Shown here: positions 7,662-15,529 of the stretch, in pieces | How the letters are laid out: each line of letters begins with the position of its first letter | How positions within the stretch are numbered: the stretch's first letter is position 1 | Assembly: GCA_028693165.1 (NCBI GenBank) | Contig: JAQUVX010000001.1 | Span: 1 to 64,000 of the forward strand | Length of the DNA stretch: 64,000 bases | From: Lachnospiraceae bacterium | GTDB taxonomy: Bacteria > Bacillota > Clostridia > Lachnospirales > Lachnospiraceae | Reading direction: 5' to 3' | The notes under the pieces: generated by a model | What the model saw: the letters and a program-made list of their open reading frames with translations, nothing else | What the model was told of the DNA's origin: nothing | Database searches by the model: none | Program-made: the position numbers and the translations under genes

Positions 7662-9937
7662 TACACACGTACCTCCTGTCTCAATCTGTCGATTACGATA
7701 TCCACCACGCCAGTGAGCGCGCCTTCGTCGTTTACGCCCTCCACACGGATAATCCCGGTGTGCTGCATTACGGTCGTCACGACATTTGCGGCGCGGTCAA
7801 GGAACGAGGTGTCAAGTTTGGCGTTTGCGGCAATGTCAAAGTCGGTGGGCAGCGTGGTTTCCATATCTTTTGCGATGCCCTTCATGGCCTTGTCGATGTC
7901 CTCGCCCATGCCGTTGACTGCCTTAACTGCGTCCTGCCCATTGGTTTCAATAGACCCTGCAAGACCTTCGACCATCATCTTACCAATCCAGCCCATTTCC
8001 TTTGAAGGAGAAGCGATGCCGAAGAAGTCGCAGATTCCGTCCCAAATAGAGGAAATCCACCCGGAAACCTTATCCCAAAGCCAGGAGGCCAACGACTGAA
8101 TGCCCTCCCACAAGCCGGACACGATGTTCGCGCCTATTTCAAATACCTTGCCGACCGCTTTTCCAAGTCCCTCCACAATGGCGGCGACAATTTGCGGTAA
8201 TGCCGCCACAAGCTGCGGAATTGCCTCTATGAGTCCAACGGCAAGCTGAACGATAAGCTCAATGCCCATCTCAATGATGGCGGGGAGGTTATCGGTGATG
8301 AAGTTTACGATGGTCAGGATGATTTCCGGCAGCGCCGCCACAAGCTCCGGCAGAGCATTCAAAAGCCCCTCTGCCAATCCCTGAATGATGGCAAAGGCGG
8401 CTTCGAGGATTTTATCCATATTGTCGAGCAGCGTTTTTGCTATGAGGATAATTGCCTCGACGATTGCCGGGATGAGTTCGGGGAGCGCCTCTCCGATGCC
8501 TGTCACAAGCGCGATGACGATTTGGATGGCAGCCTCCACCAGAAGCGGCAGGTTCTCCACAAGAGCGTCGATAATCGTGAGAACGGCTTGCACCACGGCA
8601 GGTATCAGTTCCGGCAGGAGTGAAAGGAGCGTCTCAAGCACCTGCTCGAAGAGCGTTGTGACCGTGTCCAGCAAGGTCGGTAAAAGTTCCGCAAGAGCGC
8701 CGAGCAGTCCATCCATAGCCGTAGGCAGCGCCGCCACGATGTTTTCAATGACAGGTGTAATATTCTTCACGACCGACTGAAACGCATCCACCACGTTTTC
8801 GGTCAAGTTCTTCATGTCCGCTTCGCTATTGCCGAGTCCGGCAATAAACGAACTCCACGATGCTTGCAGAAGACCGAGAGAGCCGGATATCGTCTCGGTG
8901 CTTTCACGGGCGAAGTTCCCGGCATACTGTTCGGTGTTCTCGAAGAACATCTGCATGGCGACTTCAGCTTTTTCCGCTTGCGTGGCCGAAGCCCACACGA
9001 AATCCAGCCCTTTTGCCACGGCATAGGCTTCGATGTTGGTGGCGTTCATCGCCACACCGAGGTTATCCATCATGGTGAAGTTGCCCTTTGCGGCGCCAGC
9101 CACGGAATCAAGAGCGACCTGCATATCAATGCCCATAACAGAAGCCATGTCCGCCGCGCGCTGCATTGCCTTTTCGGTTAGATCGGCAGATTTCTGCACA
9201 TCAAGGCCGGAGCCTTGAAAGAGCGCGCCCATTTTGTTTGCGGTGGCGAGGTATTGGCTCTGAGACACACCCAGGTTCTTGTACGCTTCCTCGCCGACTT
9301 GTTGCATATGGTCGGCGTATTCCTGAAAGACCGCTTCCGAGCCGCCGAGGTTCTGCTCCAACTCACCGAATTGCTGCACGACCTCTTTGCCGAGTTTGAT
9401 GGCGGCGGTGCCGGCCGCAAGAGCCACAGCGCCCATAGCCGTGCCGAGACCCTTGACCACAGAGCCGAGCTTCTCAAACTTGCCCCCTGACCGTTCAGCC
9501 TCGTCTCCGGCTTCGTCAAGCTCGTCAGCGAATTTATCCGTCTGCTTGGCGGCATCGCCCATCTCGTCGCCGATATCATCAATGGCCTTTTCGTTTTGAG
9601 AAAGCTCGCGCTCCATGCCGTTAAGCTCGGCCTGGGCATTATTCAGAGCGGCGACCCATTGCTGGGTGCGCTTGTCGTTCTCACCGAAAGATTCAGAAGC
9701 GTTCTCAAGGGCTTTGCGCAGAGTCTCGATTTTTTCCTTTTGTGCGTCGATTTGTTTTGCCAGCACTTGGTTTTTTGCCGTAAGCGAATCGACGCTGCGC
9801 TCGTTGGATTCAAATTGTGAGGTGGCGAGCTTCATCTCAGAACCGAGAACTTTGAATGACTGATTGATGTCCGCCAGAGCCTTTTTAAACTCTTTTTCGC
9901 CCTCGACTCCAATTTTCAGACCGAAATTGTCCGCCAC
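7661..9937 (-). CDS. Tail tape measure protein
   Basis: A 758-residue protein with the standard architecture. Residues 1-165 form a charged coiled coil (ESNERSVDSLTAKNQVLAKQ). A TP901-type tape-measure domain follows at about 170-390 (KLGKEVVQQFGELEQNLGGS, QYLATANKMGALFQGSG). A long run of amphipathic hydrophobic repeats fills about 400-640 (LPELIPAVVQAVLTIIDALV and many variants). The C-terminal segment has FFGIASPSKEMGWIGKMM, common in Clostridial phages. At about 1.5 angstrom per residue the length predicts a tail near 110 nm (family rule, not measured here). It is preceded by a good RBS (AAGGAGGTGG) and by the 9976-10018 hairpin. The repeats are protein-level; the DNA copies are diverged. 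Confidence 0.95.
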   Translation of the reverse strand: MADNFGLKIGVEGEKEFKKALADINQSFKVLGSEMKLATSQFESNERSVDSLTAKNQVLAKQIDAQKEKIETLRKALENASESFGENDKRTQQWVAALNNAQAELNGMERELSQNEKAIDDIGDEMGDAAKQTDKFADELDEAGDEAERSGGKFEKLGSVVKGLGTAMGAVALAAGTAAIKLGKEVVQQFGELEQNLGGSEAVFQEYADHMQQVGEEAYKNLGVSQSQYLATANKMGALFQGSGLDVQKSADLTEKAMQRAADMASVMGIDMQVALDSVAGAAKGNFTMMDNLGVAMNATNIEAYAVAKGLDFVWASATQAEKAEVAMQMFFENTEQYAGNFARESTETISGSLGLLQASWSSFIAGLGNSEADMKNLTENVVDAFQSVVKNITPVIENIVAALPTAMDGLLGALAELLPTLLDTVTTLFEQVLETLLSLLPELIPAVVQAVLTIIDALVENLPLLVEAAIQIVIALVTGIGEALPELIPAIVEAIILIAKTLLDNMDKILEAAFAIIQGLAEGLLNALPELVAALPEIILTIVNFITDNLPAIIEMGIELIVQLAVGLIEAIPQLVAALPQIVAAIVEGLGKAVGKVFEIGANIVSGLWEGIQSLASWLWDKVSGWISSIWDGICDFFGIASPSKEMGWIGKMMVEGLAGSIETNGQDAVKAVNGMGEDIDKAMKGIAKDMETTLPTDFDIAANAKLDTSFLDRAANVVTTVMQHTGIIRVEGVNDEGALTGVVDIVIDRLRQEVRV

Positions 9938-9975
9938 ATAACCACCTCCTTCAGAGTAGCTTCATATATAACGAG

Positions 9976-10018
9976 GAGCTATCTGCACATAAAAATCGCT
10001 TTCCTGTGCAGATAGCTC
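9976..10018 (-). repeat. Perfect 14-bp inverted repeat between tail chaperone and tape measure
   Basis: GAGCTATCTGCACA (9976-9989) is the exact reverse complement of TGTGCAGATAGCTC (10005-10018), with a 15-base loop. The stem overlaps the TGA of the frameshifted chaperone reading (10017-10019). There is no T tract, so it is not a simple terminator. It may protect the mRNA, mark a processing site, or help set the ratio of tape-measure to chaperone. Confidence 0.8.
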
Positions 10019-10591
10019 ATATCCCGGATGGGATGATATCATCGATAAAATGCTCGCGCATGGGTTTCGCCATGCCGTTATACTGCATATACACCTCCCA
10101 TTGGTCGAGGAGATGTCCGAGTGGCATGAGCCACACTTCACTCTCCGACCGATGAAGGAGGGATACGCCGTAAAAAATCAGTCGGGCAAACAACTCATCG
10201 TCGCTTACCCGACCTCTGCGTTTTTTGAGGCATCCTCCTCGCTGACCACGTTCCGCTTCGCGCCCCTGAACATAGCATCCATAATGGCGTTCTTATACTC
10301 GGCAAGCTCAAAGGGAGAGGTGAGCAATTCGACCGCCTCTTCGGAAAGCTGCTCCTTCTTGTCCTCCGGGTTTTGCAGGTTATGAACGAGGACGGATTGA
10401 TTTACGAGCAGCGTGATGAGCCATACGATTTCATCGAGAGCCATCTCGAAGTTCTCTGCCTTCATCAGCTTCTCGCCCAGGTTTGAAAGGCCGCCATACC
10501 TCTTGGCGATTTCTTTCGTGGCGCGGGTGGTCAGAATCATCTGATAGTCCTTCCCGCCGATGCGGACGGGTGCGCTTCTCTCATCAGCCAT
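10017..10591 (-). CDS. gpG-T-type tail assembly chaperone made by -1 frameshift
   Basis: This is the predicted fusion product of the chaperone gene. The zero-frame codons TCA AAA AAC (10228-10220) contain the classical slippery heptamer A AAA AAC. After a -1 slip the frame continues for 67 codons to TGA at 10017-10019, giving a 191-residue protein. The extension is clearly protein-like (DDELFARLIFYGVSLLHRSE, WLMPLGHLLDQWEVYMQYNG, REHFIDDIIPSGI) and would otherwise be an unexplained open stretch before the tape measure. By analogy with lambda gpG/gpGT, the long form should bind the tape measure and recruit tail-tube subunits. The frameshift itself is inferred. Confidence 0.8.
10205..10591 (-). 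CDS. Tail assembly chaperone, zero-frame (gpG-like) product
   Basis: A 128-residue, mostly helical acidic protein (RIGGKDYQMILTTRATKEIA, FEMALDEIVWLITLLVNQSV). It is encoded between the tail tube and the tape measure, the invariant position of tail assembly chaperones in long-tailed phages. Its ATG overlaps the tail-tube stop (TAATG), so expression is coupled to the tube protein. Normal termination is TAA at 10205-10207, thirteen codons before which lies no stop but a slippery run. See the frameshifted product for the long form. Confidence 0.88.
   Translation of the reverse strand: MADERSAPVRIGGKDYQMILTTRATKEIAKRYGGLSNLGEKLMKAENFEMALDEIVWLITLLVNQSVLVHNLQNPEDKKEQLSEEAVELLTSPFELAEYKNAIMDAMFRGAKRNVVSEEDASKNAEVG
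10220..10226 (-). promoter_or_regulatory. Slippery heptamer A AAA AAC (programmed -1 frameshift site)
   Basis: On the mRNA the heptamer is in the X XXY YYZ phase relative to the chaperone frame (TCA AAA AAC). It sits five codons before the zero-frame stop (GCA GAG GTC GGG TAA). Its position and phase match programmed -1 sites in tail chaperone genes. Confidence 0.8.
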
Positions 10592-11193
10592 TAGCCCTCA
10601 CCTCCGTCAGAAGGAGTAAACACAGGCTCATAGACCTGCGTGTACCATCCCGTGATAACAGATGCTGCGACATCGGCATCGCCCTCGGTGACCTCTGCCT
10701 TCCAGGGGTGCTTGCCGTTAAGGTCGAGCTTGTTTCGCCGCAGAACCGTTCCTTCGATGGTAGGCGTGGAGAATGTGATGGAGTCGCCCTTCGTGGCGAG
10801 GTTGGTTGCGGACACGCCGAACTTGACTCTGTAGAGCCAGAAATAGCGATATTTGCCGTTTGATTTCTTGGCGCGGAAGCCGACCGCCACAGGGTCGCCA
10901 CCGTCCTCCGATCCGGCAATTACAACGCCGTTGTCGTCGATTTTAGCCCCGGTGAGGTCTTCTGCGACCGTCTTGCCGATATCGTCCACGCCGAGGGACA
11001 GCGTCCCGCTCTTGAACTCCTTAACGACCTCGGACGGGCCGTCATCGGCGTAGAGCGTCGCTTCGGCAAGCTCGACCGACAGGTCTGCCTTCATTGCTTT
11101 CGCAAGCATAACAGGCACAGCGTAGGTCTCATTGCCGTTTGTATCTTCTGTGATTTTCGAGTAGTAAAGCCTATCAAGACCGATAGTAGCCAT
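10591..11193 (-). CDS. Major tail (tube) protein, phi13-like
   Basis: A 200-residue protein opening MATIGLDRLYYSKITED, the usual opening of the phi13-type major tail protein. The body has KADLSVELAEATLYADDGPS and GTLSLGVDDIGKTVAEDLTG, both family-typical. It has no Ig-like C-terminal extension. It is predicted to polymerise into the tail tube around the tape measure. It sits directly upstream of the chaperone, with overlapping stop and start, and follows the tail-terminator fusion by three bases. Confidence 0.92.
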   Translation of the reverse strand: MATIGLDRLYYSKITEDTNGNETYAVPVMLAKAMKADLSVELAEATLYADDGPSEVVKEFKSGTLSLGVDDIGKTVAEDLTGAKIDDNGVVIAGSEDGGDPVAVGFRAKKSNGKYRYFWLYRVKFGVSATNLATKGDSITFSTPTIEGTVLRRNKLDLNGKHPWKAEVTEGDADVAASVITGWYTQVYEPVFTPSDGGEG

Positions 11194-11196
11194 TTT

Positions 11197-12216
11197 TCAT
11201 TCCTCCGTGTTATATACTTGCGCCACATCAATGGCGCTGTGGTGATACCCTGTTTCGTCCTCGTGCGCGACATACCGTCTGTCGGTAATGGTGATCTCCG
11301 ACGAAAGCAACGCGTTCAAAATACGGTCCCGTGTCCGCAGGTAGTTGCCCTTGTCGAAAAGGGAAATGCGGACTTCCTGCACCTCATGTACGGGGCGGTT
11401 GTCCGCAAATAGCTCGTAGCTGTCGTAGAGCGGTGTCAGCACGGCATAGCAGTCGGGCGGGGTATCTGTGAAAACGCCCGTCTCTACCGGGATGGAGAGG
11501 TTGGTGAAAATGCTCTTCAGCGTTGTCAGCAGGTATCTGTCGCTGACGGTTACGGGCGAATACAGAGCGTGAACGACCATGTCCGATGTGACTTGGGCAG
11601 TCGACTCGCTCCATCCATCAAAGGTGTATCCCTCTCGGACAGGGTCGGCAGGAGGCATCGAGGCACCTCCGAAGTCGACCGTTTCCGATTTCAACAGCGC
11701 GCCGTCCCAATCGAGGTACTGCACGTCGCATTGCCTGATACCTTCAAGCGCAGTTATTTCCACTTCGCCGATACCGACATAGGTGTTTCTTGACGAATAG
11801 CCGTCCTCACAGACTACCCAAAGCACGTCGGTGATTACTGGTTCAGAAAGCGCAAACTCCAAAACGGTGAAAGAGCCTTCCTCAAACTGCCCCTGGGCGA
11901 TAAGCCGTCCCTTGTCCGCATCGGCATAAACCGACACATTTTTGGTTAGGTGCCGGAAGGACGAATACTTGTTATACAGCTTCAAATGCGCAATACGCAG
12001 AGTGACGGGAAACATCCACCTCCACCATGCGGGGATAGCATCCTTCGATGATTCCCACGAGCAGTCGCTTCCTTCGTGCAGACCGTCCGAGGCTTTCCAG
12101 GGAAAGGCAATCTGCCCCGTGGCGGGGTTGTTGACAGAGCTTGCCGAAACGACACCGTATTCGTCGTTATCCGTCAAAACGGGCTGTGTCCAGGGAATCC
12201 AACGATACCCGCTCAT
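11197..12216 (-). CDS. Tail terminator fused to discoidin-like and InlB-type repeat domains
   Basis: A 339-residue protein with three parts. Residues about 15-160 (FPWKASDGLHEGSDCSWESS, HLKLYNKYSSFRHLTKNVSV) read as a discoidin-like beta sandwich. Residues about 163-222 (PPADPVREGYTFDGWSES, ending VVHALYSP) match an InlB B-repeat / Listeria-Bacteroides repeat. Residues about 225-339 (YLLTTLKSIFTNLSIPVETG, EVRISLFDKGNYLRTRDRIL) look like a small tail-completion/terminator protein. In simpler phages only the last part occupies this position, between the HK97 gp10-like gene and the tail tube. The added domains may decorate the neck or head-tail junction and bind glycans. It starts with ATGA overlap after the gp10-like gene. 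Confidence 0.75.
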   Translation of the reverse strand: MSGYRWIPWTQPVLTDNDEYGVVSASSVNNPATGQIAFPWKASDGLHEGSDCSWESSKDAIPAWWRWMFPVTLRIAHLKLYNKYSSFRHLTKNVSVYADADKGRLIAQGQFEEGSFTVLEFALSEPVITDVLWVVCEDGYSSRNTYVGIGEVEITALEGIRQCDVQYLDWDGALLKSETVDFGGASMPPADPVREGYTFDGWSESTAQVTSDMVVHALYSPVTVSDRYLLTTLKSIFTNLSIPVETGVFTDTPPDCYAVLTPLYDSYELFADNRPVHEVQEVRISLFDKGNYLRTRDRILNALLSSEITITDRRYVAHEDETGYHHSAIDVAQVYNTEE

Positions 12217-12644
12217 ATGCTTTCCACCTCCTCTTCAAAGACGCGCTTCATAGCTTCAATACACTCTGCTTTGGAGGCGGACTTCGCTGGCTTCAGAAAC
12301 GGCTTGGGCGGTTGTCCGCTCTTGCCATATTCCAGGATGTTGGCGATTTTTGCATTGCTCTCGCCATCGCGCCGGGGTTCGGCAAAGCCGATTTTCACAT
12401 CGTGGTTTCCGTCACGGTTGACCCTCGGTTTTGAAACGCCGAGCGCCCCCGCAAGCTGCCCCGTGGACTTGGATTCGGTTTTTGTGTTCGCGCCTATAAC
12501 GGATTCGAGATTGCCCCGAACCTTATCGGCGACGATTGCGCCTCCGGCTTCGAGCGCCTTTTCCGTGATTTCATCGGTCTTTGCTCCGAGGCGAGACAGC
12601 TTCAGAAGGAAATCCTCCGGCATTTTGATATCGCATTTAGCCAC
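12213..12644 (-). CDS. HK97 gp10-like head-tail protein
   Basis: A 143-residue protein typical of the HK97 gp10 family: helical N-terminus (LLKLSRLGAKTDEITEKALE), central GANTKTESKSTGQLAGALGV, and KIANILEYGKSGQPPKPFLK, where the E-Y-G-S..P..PF phrase is conserved. It belongs to the neck proteins that complete the head-to-tail joint. The stop overlaps the following start (ATGA), and the start overlaps the preceding head-closure gene by eight bases, showing tight packing of the structural operon. Confidence 0.92.
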   Translation of the reverse strand: MAKCDIKMPEDFLLKLSRLGAKTDEITEKALEAGGAIVADKVRGNLESVIGANTKTESKSTGQLAGALGVSKPRVNRDGNHDVKIGFAEPRRDGESNAKIANILEYGKSGQPPKPFLKPAKSASKAECIEAMKRVFEEEVESI

Positions 12645-12969
12645 TTGGTTTTACCTCCTTTGCCAGTACCTCGACATACATTCCGCGCCCTTTCACATCT
12701 TCGACAGAGGTGATTTCAAAGCGACCGTTTTCGTTTACGATGACCATAGCGGTCGTGACCGTAACGCCGGGAATAACACGGAAGCAGAAGAGGTCTGTAG
12801 CTTCCGAGAACTGCGCCCGGTTTGCCCATCGTGTGCTTCCATGCCGGCCTTCCCGGTACGCTCTCACGGAGGCGAGGATTTCATCGTGCTTTGTTGAAAA
12901 CCCCTCGCTGTCCTTGACTGTCCGTTCTTCGATGAGGTCAATAAATGTGTTCATCTGCCCGTAGCTCAT
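12637..12969 (-). CDS. Head closure / head-tail adaptor (SPP1 gp16-like)
   Basis: A 110-residue beta-rich protein opening MSYGQMNTFIDLIEER, followed by DSEGFSTKHDEILASVRAYR and RFEITSVEDVKGRGMYVEVL. This pattern (start, D.dGf, vrA.r, f.I..v.d...r..ye) is typical of the Phage_H_T_join family. The start at 12969 has AAGGTG seven bases upstream; a start five codons earlier would overlap the connector stop and lacks spacing. It is expected to seal the connector after packaging and accept the tail. Confidence 0.85.
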   Translation of the reverse strand: MSYGQMNTFIDLIEERTVKDSEGFSTKHDEILASVRAYREGRHGSTRWANRAQFSEATDLFCFRVIPGVTVTTAMVIVNENGRFEITSVEDVKGRGMYVEVLAKEVKPSG

Positions 12970-12971
12970 AA

Positions 12972-13280
12972 TCACACCTTCCAATCCCGGTCAAGCCGGA
13001 GCAGCAGGTTTACCGTGTTCCAGACCTGCTGCCCCGCTTGAACGCTGTCCGCAAAAAAACCGCCCGTGCTGCCGTCCCTGGACTCGTAGAAATGGGACGA
13101 CAGCATGATGACGGCTTGCTCTGTGGTGGGAGGCATCGTGTGTTCCGCATACCACCCCGCCGAGATGTGTTGGTAGCTTTCGGCATAGGACACGGCGGCG
13201 GCGATATACATTTCGAGCAGCGCGTCATCCACGCTGTGTTCCAGAATGAGGTTTGCTTTGACTTTCTCAAGCAAGGTCAT
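12972..13280 (-). CDS. Head-tail connector (HK97 gp6-like)
   Basis: A 102-residue helical protein: MTLLEKVKANLILEHSVDDA, LEMYIAAAVSYAESYQH, TTEQAVIMLSSHFYESRDGS. The combination of 'D..L..yI.aA..yae.y' and 'A...L..hfYe.R' is diagnostic for the phage_gp6 / HK97 connector family, which forms a ring under the portal. It follows the capsid gene by about twenty bases and ends three bases before the head-closure gene. Confidence 0.92.
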   Translation of the reverse strand: MTLLEKVKANLILEHSVDDALLEMYIAAAVSYAESYQHISAGWYAEHTMPPTTEQAVIMLSSHFYESRDGSTGGFFADSVQAGQQVWNTVNLLLRLDRDWKV

Positions 13281-13301
13281 ATATCATCGCCGCCTTTCTG
13301 C

Positions 13302-14486
13302 TTACGCGCCCATCTGAAGGAGCTTGATGCCCTCGTTGAGAATGACCTTGCCGTCCACGCGCTCGGTTGCGATGAAGCCCACCTGCCCGTTTCCGGCGTA
13401 AAGCTCGTTCAGACGCTGAACGGTACGGCCCATGCGGTCGGCAATCCAGTAGTTGGAGAAGTCGCCGAAAGCGATGGGGAGAGCGCCGGCCGCCGCCGCA
13501 GGGACATAGGGAGAGGTGTAAATCGGATAGCCGAGCAGACGGTCGGGCTGACCAGCCTGTACGCTCGGCTGCCACAGGTACGCGCCGTTGGCATCCTTCA
13601 GCTTGCGCAGGCCGGAAATGGTAACATCTTTCATGAGGAAGATGGCGTTCCGGCGATACGGGGATTTCAGCGAGTAGATGAGGTCGATGATGTTATCCAC
13701 GGTGATGGCGGTGGGGCTTCCGGCAGTTACGCCGACCTCGCCGCCGTTTGCGGTAAAGATGCCGGAGGGCTGACCCGTCCCGGTGCCGACGCAGAAGGCT
13801 TCCTCCTCGGCTACGCCGAAGGCACGGGCAAACTCCTGGGCGATATAGGACTCAAGGTCGAACATGGAGTCCTGGAGAAGCTCGGTGCTTACTTTAATGA
13901 GGTCGGTCAGCTTGAATGCATCGATCTGCTTCTGCGCGAAGGTCGGATTGCTCTCGGTGTAGGAAGCGTTCTCCGCAGTCCACTGCGCGGTCGAATGGGT
14001 GGCCGCAATGGGGATTTTGCGCTCGGCAGAGGTGGTGATGGTCTTGGCGATGGAACGGATGATGTTGAACTCTTCCAGTCCTGTCACGATCTGACGCTCA
14101 AACTCCTCCGGCACCAGGAAGCCGCCATCGGCATCGACACCTTCGCTCATGACGTTATGGAGCATAGGCTTGCCACGCAGGGCGCGGCCGAAGTCCTCCT
14201 TGTACTCGCCGGACGCACGGCCGGTCTTCTGCTCGGTACGGGCAGAGCCGGGCTTCCCGGTGATGGGGTCGGAAGTGGGCTTGCTGAGTTCTGCATCGAT
14301 GGCAGCCTGACGGGTCAGACGCTCGATTTCTTTGCCGAGTGCGACAACGTCCTTCTCCATCTTCTCGTAGGTGGCGGCATCCTCTGCGGACACCAGCCCG
14401 TCCGTGCCGCGACGGGTATCAAGAAATTTCTTGGTGGCATCCCATGCCTGGGCGCGTTTTTCGAGCAGTTCCTGAATCTTATTCAT
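13302..14486 (-). CDS. Major capsid protein, HK97 fold
   Basis: A 394-residue HK97-type capsid protein. Residues 1-105 form a charged coiled-coil delta (scaffold) domain (LLEKRAQAWDATKKFLDTRR), which the adjacent protease would remove. The shell domain begins around DGGFLVPEEFERQIVTGLEE. Conserved family segments include QIDAFKLTDLIKVSTELLQD, FARAFGVAEEEAFCVGTGTG and GYPIYTSPYVPAA. It assembles the icosahedral head. The gene lies between the ClpP-like protease and the connector, in the classical order. Confidence 0.97.
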   Translation of the reverse strand: MNKIQELLEKRAQAWDATKKFLDTRRGTDGLVSAEDAATYEKMEKDVVALGKEIERLTRQAAIDAELSKPTSDPITGKPGSARTEQKTGRASGEYKEDFGRALRGKPMLHNVMSEGVDADGGFLVPEEFERQIVTGLEEFNIIRSIAKTITTSAERKIPIAATHSTAQWTAENASYTESNPTFAQKQIDAFKLTDLIKVSTELLQDSMFDLESYIAQEFARAFGVAEEEAFCVGTGTGQPSGIFTANGGEVGVTAGSPTAITVDNIIDLIYSLKSPYRRNAIFLMKDVTISGLRKLKDANGAYLWQPSVQAGQPDRLLGYPIYTSPYVPAAAAGALPIAFGDFSNYWIADRMGRTVQRLNELYAGNGQVGFIATERVDGKVILNEGIKLLQMGA

Positions 14487-14504
14487 GGTGTTATCCTCCT
14501 AAAA

Positions 14505-15218
14505 TTAGTGTTGAATTAGAGAAAGCCGCTTTTCCAGCTCATCGGCGGGAACAGGCGGCTTTACGGACTTATGAGATTTTGCTTTCGGGAGCTTATCCAG
14601 CAGAGAGTTTGTGACCGCTCTCCGGCTGAACATGAAGCTGTTTTCCAACAGCAGGTCGGGAGGCGTGTCGCTTTCGCCCTTAAATAGAATGCCGTCTGCA
14701 AATCCAAGCTCCACGGCTTTGTTGGCATTGAGCCAGGTTTCCGCATCCATCATGTGAGAGATTTTCGTCCGGCTCTGACCCGTCTTAATCTCGTAGGCGT
14801 TCATAATGGATTCTTTGACCTCGTCGAGCATAGCGATGGCTTTCTGCATCTCCTCGCTGTCGCCGATAGCAACGGTGAGCGGATTGTGAATCATCATCAG
14901 CGCGGTCGGGGCCATAAGGACTTTTGTGCCGGCCATAGCGATGACGGAAGCAGCCGATGCTGCGATGCCGTCGATTTTGACCGTCACGCTGCCGCGGTAA
15001 TCCATGAGCATGGAGTAAATCTGACTCGCGGCAACACAGTCACCACCCGGCGAGTTAATCCAGATGGTCACATCCCCGTCGCCGGAGAACAGTTCATCCT
15101 TGAACGCCGCAGGTGTAACGTCATCGTCAAACCAGCTTTCCTCGGCAATCGTGCCGTCGAGGTAAAGGGTACGGGTGCCGGACTCTTCGTCCTTTACCCA
15201 ATTCCAAAACTTGTTCAC
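14505..15218 (-). CDS. ClpP-like prohead protease
   Basis: A 237-residue ClpP/crotonase-fold serine protease. WINSPGGDCVAASQIYSML is the oxyanion region, and GIAASAASVIAMAG holds the catalytic Ser. ALMMIHNPLTVAIG holds the His and SHMMDAETWLNANKA the Asp. The C-terminal 50 residues are basic and unlike housekeeping ClpP. Encoded directly before the capsid gene, it should mature the prohead by cutting the capsid delta domain. The start overlaps the DUF1599 stop as ATGA. Confidence 0.95.
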   Translation of the reverse strand: MNKFWNWVKDEESGTRTLYLDGTIAEESWFDDDVTPAAFKDELFSGDGDVTIWINSPGGDCVAASQIYSMLMDYRGSVTVKIDGIAASAASVIAMAGTKVLMAPTALMMIHNPLTVAIGDSEEMQKAIAMLDEVKESIMNAYEIKTGQSRTKISHMMDAETWLNANKAVELGFADGILFKGESDTPPDLLLENSFMFSRRAVTNSLLDKLPKAKSHKSVKPPVPADELEKRLSLIQH

Positions 15219-15529
15219 TTGGTATCCTCCGTTTCTGAAGTATTCGAGCGTTCCAGTTCAATCACCGACATAACGGCATAGTTGGCAAGGTCAAGGAGCG
15301 TGTCCCTGACTGATTCGTCCTCGACCTGCGCCGCCCGTACACACAGACTTTGAAGACGATTTACCTTATCGGTGATGCGCGTAACTGCGCTGATAACGCC
15401 GAGCTTTCTGAAGGTCTCGCCGAAGCTGTCGCCATAGTCGGCGTTCTTCCGGCCGTAGATTTCATTAAGCTCGGCGCAGATCTCAGCGTGCCGTTCTTGT
15501 TTTGTTTTCCGTACCGTTGTTCTCACCAT
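15215..15529 (-). CDS. DUF1599 / nucleotide-modification-associated domain protein
   Basis: A 104-residue protein with the DUF1599 (Nmad1) pattern: LNEIYGRKNADYGDSFGETF, then RITDKVNRLQSLCVRA and DESVRDTLLDLANYAVMSVI. Such domains are MazG-like helical modules proposed to work with modified nucleotides in phages; that role is family inference. The start could be the ATG at 15529 or the GTG at 15526, since the AGGAAAGG leader sits close to the ATG. It overlaps the portal 3' end by about 45 bases and the protease start by four, so it is embedded in the packaging operon, an unusual site for a nucleotide gene. Confidence 0.85.
   Translation of the reverse strand: MVRTTVRKTKQERHAEICAELNEIYGRKNADYGDSFGETFRKLGVISAVTRITDKVNRLQSLCVRAAQVEDESVRDTLLDLANYAVMSVIELERSNTSETEDTK

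Noticed and set aside
13038-14519. A 493-codon open frame on the plus strand
   Set aside because: It lies antisense to the well-supported HK97 capsid and connector genes, has no RBS or family features and reflects codon bias of the opposite strand.
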